NCBI GenBank assembly: GCA_032173965.1
Contig: CM063288.1
Coordinates: 14,922,501-14,986,500, forward strand
Source: Sitta carolinensis
Lineage: Eukaryota > Chordata > Aves > Passeriformes > Sittidae
Length of the DNA stretch: 64,000 bases
Direction: 5' to 3'
Shown here: piece by piece, positions 1-11,056 of the stretch
How positions within the stretch are numbered: the stretch's first letter is position 1
Layout of the letters: each line of letters starts with the position of its first letter
Notes under the pieces: model-generated
Told to the model about the DNA's origin: nothing
What the model saw: the letters and a program-made list of their open reading frames with translations, nothing else
The model's database searches: none
Translations under genes and position numbers: made by a program

Positions 1-34
1 GTCTTCACGTGACTCATGTGCACAATTGCTCTCT

Positions 35-115
35 CACTCTTTCCCTTGCTCTGCCTCAGTTTCCTAAAATGGGCATGATAGCACTTCCTTGACTTTTTCT
101 TGCTGTGTTGCCAGA
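35..115 (+). mobile_element. MIR-type SINE fragment (3' half)
   Basis: The stretch holds the words CTGCCTCAGTTTCC, then TAAAATGGGCATGATAGCAC and CTTCCTTG. These follow the order of the MIR consensus 3' of its core (GCCTCAGTTTCC, TGTAAAATGGGGATAATAG, ACCTACCT), with a short deletion between the first two. MIR is an old tRNA-derived SINE that predates the amniote split, so divergence like this is expected. It is the best preserved MIR relic in the window. It carries no Pol III promoter boxes and has no expected activity. The family is assigned from memory of the consensus. Confidence 0.62.
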
Positions 116-1108
116 TACAGACTATCAAGAAAGGCCAACAAAAAAGACCAAAGTCTTTTCCCTAAAAGAAAAACAAATAAGACAAATTCTCTATATTCAG
201 TGAATGGAACCACATCAGAAAATTAAAAAAAGACCTTTTGATACTGGGGTCACAATAAAGTTCCAGTATATGTGACAGAATGATGGAATATGGATATAAA
301 AAATTCAAGAAACTCATGTTAAAGGCATGGTATAACAGAGTTAGAATGCAGTGAGTAAATCTTTGGAGTAAGGAACCAAGGAGGATACTGAAGAGATGTT
401 AGCTGAGCCTGAAGAATAATGCTCTAAAATATGATGGGAAAATGACATAGTGCTTAGAGGGTTCAGGAGGTCTCACTCCCTCTGAAATTAATACAACTTA
501 GCTACTTAAATATATCTCAAAAAATCTGGGTCATCGTGTGTATGATTTCTGCATCTCCCTGCCAAACCAGATAGTTTGTGAACCAGGTACTCCTGCTGCA
601 ACAACTGCCTTTAGCAAAAAAACCCCAACCATAAAGTCTCTGATTGTAACTCACCATCCCCAAAGTCTTTTCACAACAATGACTAAAAAAAGCCATCTGC
701 ATGCACATGGCCTGGACTTTGTTACACATAACTTCCTACCAGTGATGCTGTAAAATAAATTAGTGAGCTCAGCACAGTTCTAGGTTGTTCACCCTCCATG
801 AAGAACACAGAGACTATCGTTTTCAGCAGTGTTTTCTCCATTTGATTAAAACCAACAGTATTTAACCATTCCTGTCAAGTCTTCCTTTAGTCTTCTTCTT
901 GGTGATCAAAGCAGTTCTTTGGGGAGAAGGGCATTCACAAAGCTGATCTGCTGGGAATATTCTACATAGACTCCTGAATCAACATAAGGGCTATGTTCTA
1001 CTTTACAGCAGATCTTTTTTCTTGTATCTGTAATAATATGCACTACCTTCTACATAACCCTGCATATATATTTGTGACTTTGTACCATTTATCCCCAACT
1101 CTGTTGAC
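116..1108. other. Noncoding, nothing specific recognised
   Basis: About 1 kb of AT-rich unique-looking sequence. Short overlapping frames occur on both strands at 517-753, but they have no recognisable domain and no codon or splice context. I see no RNA gene or repeat here. Confidence 0.6.
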
Positions 1109-1259
1109 TTTTCTTCTTTTTTCCTTTATTTTCTTTTTCTTTTTCTTTTCTTTTCTTCTTTCTTTTCTTTCTTTTCTTTTCTTTTCTTTTCTTTTCTTTT
1201 CTTTTCTTTTCTTTTCTTTTCTTTTCTTTTCTTTTCTCTTTTCTTTTTCTTTTTTCTCT
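1109..1259. repeat. Polypyrimidine microsatellite, (CTTTT)n core
   Basis: An almost pure C/T tract of about 150 bp. Positions 1171-1235 are about 13 perfect CTTTT units, flanked on both sides by degenerate TTTTC, CTTT and TTTTTC units. The one-strand pyrimidine bias and mirror symmetry make it a candidate for intramolecular triplex formation. The open frames across it (phenylalanine/serine/leucine-rich on plus, lysine/arginine/glutamate-rich on minus) are by-products of the repeat and not genes. Confidence 0.97.
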
Positions 1260-2340
1260 GCTTATCTTCTTATTCTTACAGCTGTATCCTCCCTTTAAAG
1301 GCACTGTTTTCAGTAACACGGGTACAGAAATTTTCCCCAGTCCTAAATCTTTCACTTTCATAAGGCATATGCATAAAGCTTAGATCTTTATGTGTTTGAT
1401 TTTGACACAAAAGCAACTAGTGAGTCTGCAGCTTGTGTGTTACAGATCATTCTTGCTCCATCTGCCATTCTCCTGGCTAGAATGACCACTTCCAGGTGAG
1501 AAACACAGCTAAAAGTTCTTTGTTTTTCCTTCTTCTACTTCCTCTAGTTGTTTGTCTGTTATGAGTATATTTTTATTTTCTAATAATCTGGCTGGAGAGA
1601 GATCTCTGATAGCAGAGAAGAATATGCAAATAATACATGACTTCCAGAACTGCAGAAACATGTAAAAGTAGATTTGATGAGAAATACCCCAACCAAACCC
1701 AGACCAAGTATTGCCATTTATTTGTTTTGCAGGAAATATCTCTGTTTAGCTCCATTCTTTTTCTCCTCCCTTCTTTGCTTGATCAAACAAAACATTGCAT
1801 TGCAAGAATATTCTAATCCTACCGTGACTTTTGGAGATTTTACAGCATCAATGCAGATAAGATTTAAGTGAGGGGAAAATTCACTGTGATGAGGCTATTT
1901 TGCAGGAGTGGGTTTTCTTAATCTGTTTATGGTTTACAAATGCAATCCCTGGAGAAGCTGTTCATGAAATCTGTGGCCTCTATCTAACTTTGGAATCTGC
2001 AAAGATATTGAATTACCTGTCTTTGCTCCAAGAGGGATTATTACTGAATGGCTATTTTACTTCTGCATTGCAGGACTAGTTTCTAAATTTGCCAATTAAT
2101 GTTGCCATATAGTCCATAAAACCTTAAAGCTTAGTTGCTTAGTCAGAAAAGAAGTATCTTTGTATTTTACGAAGACGTCTTCCCATATCTTTCATCCTTT
2201 CTAGGTTCTCTGGGTGCTGGTTTACATTTTAACTCTGTAAAAGGTCAAAATCTGGGCTGGATGTATTTATTTTGTGAAAAAAATAAAAACAGCCACAGCA
2301 AATTTGTCTTCCTGGTGAGAATAGAAATGCCTGGAGGTCA
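1260..2340. other. Noncoding, nothing specific recognised
   Basis: Unique-looking AT-rich DNA between the pyrimidine tract and a possible LTR. Only short chance frames are present. No repeat family or conserved motif was recognised. Confidence 0.55.
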
Positions 2341-2555
2341 TGTTCAAAAGAGATTTATTAGAAGACAGTGTAAGTGTCCATGTCATTGTGCCAACCTAGC
2401 CCTGCCCATACATTATCACACACGTCAGCCCCTGTGTGATCCAAGCCCTGTCTCTGATCCAAGCTATGGGACTCTGTGAACTCATCTCATCACAGCTTAG
2501 AAGCACCCTGGGGAAAATTTTCCACTGGAGTTTATGAAAGGGGATTATCTTCACA
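2341..2555 (-). mobile_element. Possible short solo LTR or LTR fragment
   Basis: Read on the minus strand, the segment starts TGTGAAGATAATCCCC and ends with a polyadenylation-type word in TTCTAATAAATCTC followed by TTTTGAACA, so it has the TG...CA ends of an LTR. The flanks on the plus strand are GTCA at 2337-2340 and GTCG at 2556-2559, which could be a 4-bp target duplication with one change. Against the call: 215 bp is short for an LTR, no TATA box is obvious, and no internal retroviral sequence or second LTR was found. It could be part of a longer element or chance. Confidence 0.3.
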
Positions 2556-3980
2556 GTCGACCCCAGTCCCAGGGGAGATTTTTGAGTTTTGGCTGTGTGC
2601 AACGCATGACGGGAAGGAGAGGCTGGGCAAATATCAAGTTAAACTAGTAGGATGCAGGATTAAAAAACAAAAAAAGGTGGCTTCTCTCACAACAGGAACT
2701 TAGCTCTGCCCTGCCTCAGGACATCACATTCATCAAGTGATTGGATCAGTTTGTGAGGGAGAAGTCAGTGGAAAGACATTACATACAAAGTAATCCATGT
2801 GACCTGAAACTGCAAGAACAGAGGAAAAAACACTACAGGATTGCCTTCTGTCATGCGCTTCTCCGGGCGTGCACTGGTGCCTGGTATCAGGGAAGGGTTT
2901 CTCTGGGTGGGGACAGTTGTGACAATAATTGTTCTTGTGTTCACAGCTTATTCCCTTGAGACAGACATCAAAACATCACCAGCAGCAATCCTAATCGTCC
3001 AAGGCACAAATCTTCTGCCAGTTTATAACCAGGAAGTAACGATCACAGTGGCAAAGGTTGTAGCAGTCCAGCTTAATTTTAATGGCCAAGGAGAAAAGCT
3101 CCTTTTTTCACATAGACCTTTGTCCTCAGGAGGGTGGACTTCTGTCCAGGAAAATGATTGAAAGTATCAAAGTGGGCATGTCTCATAGATGGTTTTCAGT
3201 AGATTTTGTCTGCCATCAACTTTCTTTTCTTTGAATGACCCTTGAAACAATTTGCAAAGGCATAAAAAAAAAAGGAGCATCCTAGCTAGCAAGCATTAAA
3301 AAAAAAATAAAATTAATCTTCAACAATGAGGCAAGACAGAGCAGTTCATGTTTCTAATGTTTTGCCAGAGCTGCACTAGTGTTCAAGCCTCACCCCTGAC
3401 TACCCAGTCTTCTAAATCTTCTTCCCTAAACACTGTGAGAGACACGGTCACAAAGCACAGAACCAGTCACAATATAAACCAGTCTGACCTTCGCTCCTGG
3501 TTTGTTCAAACAGAAAAATTGAGCTATAGCTGGAAAAAAATTTAAACCTATGGGTCTTCAGCAAAATTTTCCTCCAAAGCTCTAATATCCCCAGTGGGCC
3601 AGGAAGTTTCAGCTTGGCAATCTGGTTTGGCCCCCTTATTAAAACAAGCATGAACCTAGCAAATTCTAATCTTGATTGAAATCTAAAGGTGACCTTTATT
3701 TTTACTTTGCTTTTTTTTTTTCCCTCTAGTTGGGGCTGAATTTGGATACCCTAGCTCTGAATCTCTCTTCAGCTTCCTTTGCCTTGGCAGACAGTTTGTC
3801 CTTTCCAAGATAGACTGGACATTTGCTCTCCAAGGGAGGGATGGGAGTGCTGGGTCACTGCAATTATTGCATGGCAGAGACATGTTGCTCAATGTGCTGG
3901 GGAGGGATGGAATACCTCATTGAGAAGGAAATAAAGGTACCAGATCTGATATAAAAGCAGGGAGGGGCTTTCCCACTGGG
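2556..3980. other. Noncoding, no confident gene
   Basis: Contains a plus-strand frame at 2841-3161 (106 codons) whose translation has one hydrophobic stretch, roughly residues 21-37. No family was recognised, and the frame has no good exon boundaries or continuation, so I do not call a gene. Short A runs occur near 3268 and 3299 and a T run near 3712. Confidence 0.5.
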
Positions 3981-4020
3981 AAAAAAAAAAAAAAAAAAAA
4001 AAAGAAAAAAAGAAAAAAAA
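3981..4020. repeat. Poly(A) tract with G interruptions
   Basis: 23 uninterrupted A residues (3981-4003), then G-interrupted A runs to about 4020. No SINE, LINE or processed-pseudogene body is evident immediately upstream, so it is listed as a simple homopolymer. Confidence 0.95.
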
Positions 4021-5035
4021 GAGAAAATTTTTAAAAATTAGAGGAGAATAAGAGATCAAGAGATCATTAATATTTAAATAGTGTACTTGGCAGGTATTTC
4101 CTTGCATCCCCCTCCACAGTTAATCTCTGTGTGTGAATAAGTTGTTAAGCTGTTTTTTCTCCCTTGGGCCTAGCGTGTCTTTTGCTGAATTCTGCACTGA
4201 AGTTTGAATATGAGATGGACCCAAGCCCAACCCTGCCACCTCTGAGCTTTGGATACAAATCCTGCTCTTGTGGCTCAGGCCCCATCTCTCACTGTAATCC
4301 TGGGCTAATGATTTCACCATCTATTGTCATCACGCCTGTGCCTGGAGCTCCTTCCCTCTCTCAGCATGCCAGACACACATTCTCCTCCTTGTCACAGCCC
4401 TCTGGCCATAAAGCCCACACAGGCAAAGGAGTGACATTAACATCATTGTCACCTACACCCGTACCCTGTGCTGGGCTGGAAGGGACTGGAGCAACAAATT
4501 GAACCAGCATCCCTGGAGGCAGGAAAACCCCACCAGCTCTCCGTGGTACAGGGTCGCCACTTGTCGACCTCCCTGCCTGCCTGCAGCTACAAAGGAGGGG
4601 CAGGATTAGGACACGGAGGGTGTGATCAGGGCTTCCATGTGCCCCAGGATCTCAGATTACTTTAGCGTCTCCTGGTGGATAGTGCTAGCCAGTATAATTT
4701 AAAGTTAAATTCGGGCAGGAAAAGGCACCAGGGAAAGGGGGAGAGGTTGTGCTACTGTCTGTTGGAACATATAACATGTTTCCCACATATGGCTGAAGAT
4801 CAGATTTCTATGCAAAGTCTGTGCTGTCCTTCTCTACCAGAATTATGCTTTTTTTGTATGTTCCTGTATAAAACCATTTAAACAAGGTAAGAAAACATAT
4901 GCCATGCCACAACTGCTCTTTGGAACTTAGACAGCTAAAAAAATTAGAACTTTTCTAATAGTAGAGGCAGACACATCACAGAAAATTATCACAATTATAT
5001 CATTTTGTTACAATTGGTCTAGGAGAGGTACAAGG
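4021..5035. other. Noncoding, locally GC-richer 4.2-4.65 kb
   Basis: From about 4.2 to 4.65 kb the base composition is richer in G and C than the surroundings and open frames lengthen (for example 4164-4502, 112 codons). No protein domain, CpG island or splice arrangement was recognised. The rest is AT-rich and unremarkable. Confidence 0.5.
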
Positions 5036-5105
5036 TCTTGAGGTGAGGAAATTGAGGCAGAGTGAAGGACTGACTCAACTCCTCACAGCTTGTACAGGCA
5101 CTTGT
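5036..5105 (-). mobile_element. MIR-type SINE fragment
   Basis: GGTGAGGAAATTGAGGCAG, then AGTGAAGGACTGACTCAACT and CACAGCT, follow the reverse-orientation MIR core (GATGAGGAAACTGAGGCACAG, AGAGGTTAAGTGACTTGCC, CACACAGCT) in order and spacing. The match is short and decayed. It is noncoding and inert. Confidence 0.45.
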
Positions 5106-7220
5106 AGAAGCTGAGCAGCAAGTGATGAGAGCTGTTCAAGGCTTTTCTCACTCCAAAGCAGATAGAGGATGATGCCCTCACTTTGATACTGACAAGGCAT
5201 AGTGCAGGAGAAAACCATGGAGACAGCAGCTCTCTGACTACCTTGTGAAGAACATCTCCACCTGTTGTTGGAGCCAGTGGTGAAAGAGATGAAGAAGAAA
5301 TAGATGAGTCCCACATATATATCTTCCCAGAGGATGTCTTGGGCTTGCGAGGGACAAGGGGCTTTCATCCTTCTAATCTTTGTCATTTCATGCTTTGCTG
5401 GACTAATTCTGCCCTTTACTGTTGTCCCCAAGGGAAGGTCTGTTTCCTGTTCAGTCTCGAATCTGGTGTCATGTGGTGTCTTTTTGCAAAGAAGCTCCAC
5501 AAACTGTCAAAAGAGAATGAAAAGGGCTCTGCTGTTCATGATCTTACTTTTCTCTGAATTTTGTGCAACCTGCCTCTGCAGGAGTCTCTGGTCCTGTGAG
5601 GACTAAATCTCAAGCACTCAGTGCACCTAATACTGTAGTATGGATATTTTTTGCCAACAAAGGATGAGTTGAGTAACCTCCTAGGAAACTGGGCCTCACC
5701 AAGTTGTATTTACAGAAGTGGGCATGGAGTTGAACTGCAGCATCATGGTGCTTTATCATATTACAGTAGAATAGTGACTACAGTAAACTACACAGCAGCC
5801 AAGCAAGAGATGCCCACAGAAATTTCTCCTCTTTGCTTGTGATAAACACAGGGCTGCATGTAAAACATCAGATCCTGCAGAGTTTATAGGATCCATCATC
5901 TCAACCACTTCCTCTTCAGTATGAGAAGTCAGAAGGGTCTCCAGAGGGGACCCTCTACCATGCTGCATTAACAAACTTCCATGTGGAAACTTATCCACTG
6001 GTTGGATTTTCTGAAAATCATTGTTCATTGCTAGGGTACCAGTTCAGCTCCTCTCAGGACAGAGTCAAATTTCCCATAACTGTAACATGTATGAACTGGA
6101 ATCACTGCCTGGCTCTGAGAGTACAAATATTCATCATCTCAACCACCCCTAGGCTGTCAGGCCAAGGAAAATGATTTATCTAGGCTTTAGCCTGAAACAT
6201 GAAGTTGGTTCCCATTGTTTTGTTCTGCAGATAAAATTGGACAAATCTACAGGATTTGGGGTAAGATCCACCAGAGATCAGATGTGCTGTGCCTGACAAA
6301 AAAAAAAAAAAGCTCAGAGGTCTGGACTGTCCTTCTGTGCATGTTTTGCCTCCATGGGCAATCCCTCCACAAATATCCCTCAGGTACAAAGTGAGCTGCT
6401 TTCAGATGCTAGAACAACTCTAGCACTGCCATGAATTTCTTGCTGATATTTGGAAACCAGGGAACAGGAAAATCCAGCAGGAATCTCACCAGTCTCATGA
6501 GTTCTACAGGTTTAACTGAGGTCCTGCATTAACCTTACTAAGTCTGGACTGAGATCCTATTAAAATGCAAGGAAAGGAGGAGTTGAGAACCAGAGAAGTC
6601 TTCTAAAAAATCTATATAAATAATATCAAGCTTATTAAATCAGGAAATACAGCTGAAAAGGGACATACAGAAACTGCTTATTCTAATTCCAGCTTTACAA
6701 TTTTGCCCTGAGGAATGTATATACACACATTTTTATATGTATATATTTACTCGTGTGATACTTATTTGCTTATTCATATAGCTGGATGGAAAGTGATCCT
6801 GCAATGCTTTTGGTAGCATTTCAGCAGGTTACCAGCATCAAATATCTTCCTGAATCTGCTCTTCCAATAGAAGAGGTTTCAGAGAATGCCTTGCTTAATG
6901 CACACATGTTTGCATCTGTTTCTCATGCCTTTCCAAAATGGAATTCCATTAATTTCTGTCTTTGTTATGGAGGTGGCAGAAAGACAGTAAAAGGAATAAA
7001 ATAAAAATAAATGTAGAAACACATTCAAAAATAGTGCCAAAGATTTTGATTCATCCTCGTGTATTTTAGAAAGGGAAATAAAAAATTGTTAAGGTTTTGA
7101 AAAAAGTCAATAAAAAAAAATAAATCTTGCAGATCCCATCACCTGCTGATTTCTGCCTCCTCCATGAAAAGAAAAAGGAAAGGTAGAGGGATTGCAAATC
7201 AGCTCTAAACATTAAGAATA
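5106..7220. other. Noncoding, simple repeats only
   Basis: Holds a 15-nt poly(A) at 6298-6312 and TA-rich DNA near 6720-6780. A minus-strand frame at 5075-5500 (141 codons) and a plus-strand frame at 5304-5606 overlap each other and the MIR relic. Neither resembles a known family. Confidence 0.55.
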
Positions 7221-7388
7221 TTAACAATAATAATATTGTCCAGCTCTTATAGAGTGTGTTGTGTCAGCAGACCTTACAACTGACTTGCGAAGGAGATTCC
7301 AAAATAATTGCATTTATTTTCCAGAGGAGGAAACAGTTTGGCACAAAATCACCAGCCTGGTGGGAGAGATAGGAATAAAATGACAGCT
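7221..7388 (-). mobile_element. MIR-type SINE, long decayed copy
   Basis: From left to right the segment shows AATAATAATATTG, CTCTTATAGAGTG, a middle section with CTTACAACTGACTTGC, then TTTTCCAGAGGAGGAAACAG and TTTGGCACA. This is the order of a reverse-orientation MIR: the AATAATA/TTTATTGAGCG end first, then TTTTACAGATGAGGAAACTGAGGCACA. It is among the longest MIR relics in the window. Divergence is high, so the ends are approximate. Confidence 0.5.
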
Positions 7389-10300
7389 TTTGAAGGCTGC
7401 CTGAACTAGCCAGAAAAGCACAGCGTCATATTAGCCATCTCTAGCCCTGAATGATTATAGGAAAATTACTGAAAATGAGTCAAGATTAGTGGGGGGGAAA
7501 AAGCATTCTTATAGCTGTAAGCAGTTTAACAGTTTGTGGGGAAAGGCTGAAAGTTGATAAGAAACATAATGGCGGGGCATTGCTATCACAGAAAAGTAAT
7601 TCAATTGCCCCTTCTCTCTTTTATCCCCTTCTCCAAAAATACACTAGGCTAGGTCTTTTCATGACAGCTGTAACATTATCCTGTAAAACATCCTTTCCTC
7701 ATTTTTTAAAATCAAATGCTTGTGCAAACCAACACCAAATGGGGCAGTGCCTTATAAAGAATTTCAATATCTGCAGAAAGTATGTCCGTATGAGGAGGCA
7801 ATTCAACAAAGGGTAACCAGAAGAGTTTGTACTTGTTTTAATATCCACTTCTATAGAGGATTGCTTTGCAGACACACAGTCAGTGACCAAGATTTTCAAA
7901 AGAAAATTCAGAAGAACTGATGATTTCATGAATGTGGATGAATATTTAAAAGAGGAATAAAAAAGGGAAGAGGCTAAAAGATTTATTGACAATTGCAAAG
8001 ACCTGTTCAGCTTTCTAAATCTGGAGATATCCATTGCTGCTGGGAAAAAAAATGGAAGACAGATTCTCCTGGCAATTTCAATCCTTTGCTTTTTTTGAGG
8101 AGACTGCCCACATTGCCAGAGCACTGCTACTGCCATCTGGATGTGAAATTGGCCTTGGTTCAATCATGAAATATCTACGTTATGCTACCGCATGCCTGGC
8201 AAATAAATGATTTCAATTGTCTGATTCAAATGAAAGCAGAGGTGAAAAATGACCTTAGTCATACCTGTAAAATGAAGTTGTAGATTGCTATATCAATCTA
8301 TTATTAACCACAAATCTGTTTGGGTGACAACAATCCTGGCTGTGGTTAAAGTGGCTCTCTGTTAACAGATAAACTGCTTCTCTGCTATGTTACTAATGAA
8401 ACCTAGTGGTCAGGGACTTCAATTCCACAAATACAGTTTTGATAAATGCAAAGCAAGGCGCATAGGGATGGCACCTTTAGTAGCAGATGAGTTTAAATCA
8501 CAGAGATGCCATGGCAGGACTGTTAAGAGGAGGATCATGCTGTATCTGCCTTGTTTTCTATACTTCTCCCCCAGATACGCCCTATGTCCCTTTCCCAGAG
8601 GTGGATTGTGATTTAATTTTATATGACTGTTGCTCTGTGTTGTGTTCAATGTATGCTGTTGGTTCCAGGTGGCACCTTGGCAAGAACCCAAGACCTGTGC
8701 CAAAGTTATGTCAGTGCAAAAATATTAATGCACATGACCCACATTATTTACTGTCTCTCCAGGAAGAGAAGCCAGTGGGATTTTTTAAGTTCATCAGCAA
8801 AGGGTGCTTACAATTAGTTAACTTTACCTTTTTGTCAGAAAACACAATTGTTGATGACATTTCAGAGACCTCTTGGCAGGAGTTAAACTTGGTATCCAAG
8901 TGGAAGATTGCTTTAGAAGAAAGGATCATATAATTAACATGGCAGCCACTAAGCAGTGCCCACAGTATGGAAATGCTTTCAATTAGAACTTCCTTTTGCT
9001 TACAGCCTATTGTAGCAACAACTTCTGGCTTGATGTTTCCAATCCATTATCTATTCTGGACGGTAGCCACTACTGGAAAACATGTAGATAGATAATTTTT
9101 TCAGGTTCAAATCTGTCAATGAAATTATATCAAATTTATCCTGATTTTAAATGTCTAACACTGTTTCTACTTCTAACCTATGCAACTGTAAGTGTTCTTT
9201 AATCATATAGCTAGACTGAATTTAGCGTAGCTGCAGCTTTGTTATTTGTACTTGAAATTAGGTTTGAAATTGTCATTCCAAATCAGGTTCCATTTCTTGC
9301 TCAGACCATTAAAAATGTTTTTGAACAAATGTGGCTGTGACTACTCAAAGAATAAATTAAAAAAACTGCTGCAGTAGAATGTATTTTTTCAGTAACATTA
9401 TAAAGAGGCTTTGGGGACATGTGTGTCTGTTTAACACTGCACTTTCTGGAGAGGCAAAACCTTTGAGGATTTTTTGGGTCCCTAGTTTTGCAGGCAAAGA
9501 TGAGCAGCACTGCTCTGTTGGAACTGCAAAGCAGCACTTGTTTATGATCTAACAGACAGCATCTGGAAATCCACACATAGACACTCCTTGCTTGCATGAG
9601 ATTTTGAATGAAGTCCTTTTGCTCACTTGTATTGGTTCAAGGAACTCTGTGTTAAGAGATACCACCTAGACAGAGGTGAAGAAAGGAACATTTTAGCCTC
9701 AGGTAAACAGAGCAAGACAAATAGTTGTTCCAAGGCAAGGATCCAGCAGAGAATCTTTGTTTCTTTTTATCTGCTTAAATACCTACAAAATTAAAAACAA
9801 ATGATTAGAATTCCAGCAATCAAGAACGTGATCTCCTTTATTGCTGGAGGTGCTTCCCTGCTGTTGATGTAATTATCAAGGTTGATGTGATGTTTTGGCT
9901 TTGGAAGTCTCACATATTCCTAATGTTGACAACTAAAGGAACAGCTGTGCCATGAGTTCTCCCTGGCTGAACATGCTTCATTTTTCTTGTGTGTTTTTCT
10001 TTAACTTACTGCTTTTTGTTAGAGATGCAAAGAGCAAAACAAATGGGAGAGACAATGCACAGTGCTTCACATTACCAAAGAAACCTTTGGTTTGGGAATT
10101 GGACTTTGGAGCCAATGACCTTGTGAAGCTGACATTGCATCAATTGTGGTTCAAACTTTTATTTAGACCAGAAAAAATAAAAGAGAATTGCACTCAGAAT
10201 TTTCAGTCTCAAGTTTTGGAACCTCTTCTCATCCGTTCCTGGATGTTCCCCTAATGGAGCAGTTAAACTAGTAATCTGGGAGTGACAAGACCAATCCTAG

Positions 10301-10983
10301 TAAATCTGAATGTGAACAAGGGAGCTCCTGTCCAGCAAGAAAAGATGAGCCAAGAATAATCGGTCTTGTGCTCTCTCTGGCCAAGGGAAGCCTCTGTGAT
10401 AGATGATGAGGAAATAGCACATGTTGTTTATGACTGTACTGGTTATAGGGCAGAAGCCATCTGGGCAAGTTCTTTTAAACCCACATGGTCTTAACACCCA
10501 ATGGCTCTATGCCAGTACCTTAATGCCAGGCAGTCATGTCTTGGTTCCAGGCTTTCCTCTGAGCAATGTCTCATGGCTCTGCATGAGATAGGACATCCTT
10601 TGCTGTGCTTGCTGGTATTTTTGCAGCTGTTACCCTCTTATCAGTATGCTAGAATGCTACGCATCAGCTAGTGTATCTCTTCCAAATTCCATCCTCCCTT
10701 CCCATGATGTTTCTCCTACACCTTTTGGAACAGTTCACCTCATGAAAGCAAGGGTTGCTTGTCTTGGTCTGAGGATTATGCAATGGGATGCATTCCCTAC
10801 TAGATGAATCATTCAAATCCAGCCTAGTTTACTAATAAATACAATCAGATAAGGCTTTTGCAGTAGCTTCCCTAGTGGGGCCTCCTTTGCTGGCACTTAT
10901 CACTGAGATCAAAGAATGAACAGTGCCATTTAGAATGAACTCCTGGTAGATTCCTCCAGGTTGGAGCAGAAGTATATTCGCAA
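7389..10983. other. Noncoding, nothing specific recognised
   Basis: About 3.6 kb of unique-looking DNA. The longest frames (7699-8163 minus, 154 codons; 8487-8933 plus, 148 codons) show no domain, signal peptide or plausible exon structure. I treat them as chance. Confidence 0.55.
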
Positions 10984-10998
10984 GTGTGTGTGTGTTGT

Positions 10999-11052
<54 letters not shown>
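10984..11052. repeat. (GT)n microsatellite
   Basis: About 69 bp of GT dinucleotide repeat with two interruptions near the left end (GTTGTG and GTATGTG), followed by more than 40 bp of uninterrupted GT. Perfect runs of this length are usually length-polymorphic. Confidence 0.97.

Positions 11053-11056
<4 letters not shown>

Noticed and set aside
1089..1361. Lysine/arginine-rich minus frame and phenylalanine-rich plus frame
   Set aside because: Both are translations of the (CTTTT)n tract.
2841..3161. Plus-strand frame with one hydrophobic stretch, possible membrane protein
   Set aside because: Only one short hydrophobic segment, no family similarity I can name, and no supporting exon boundaries.
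9095..9120. GGTTCAAATC word, like a tRNA T-loop
   Set aside because: No acceptor stem, D-arm or anticodon arm can be built around it.
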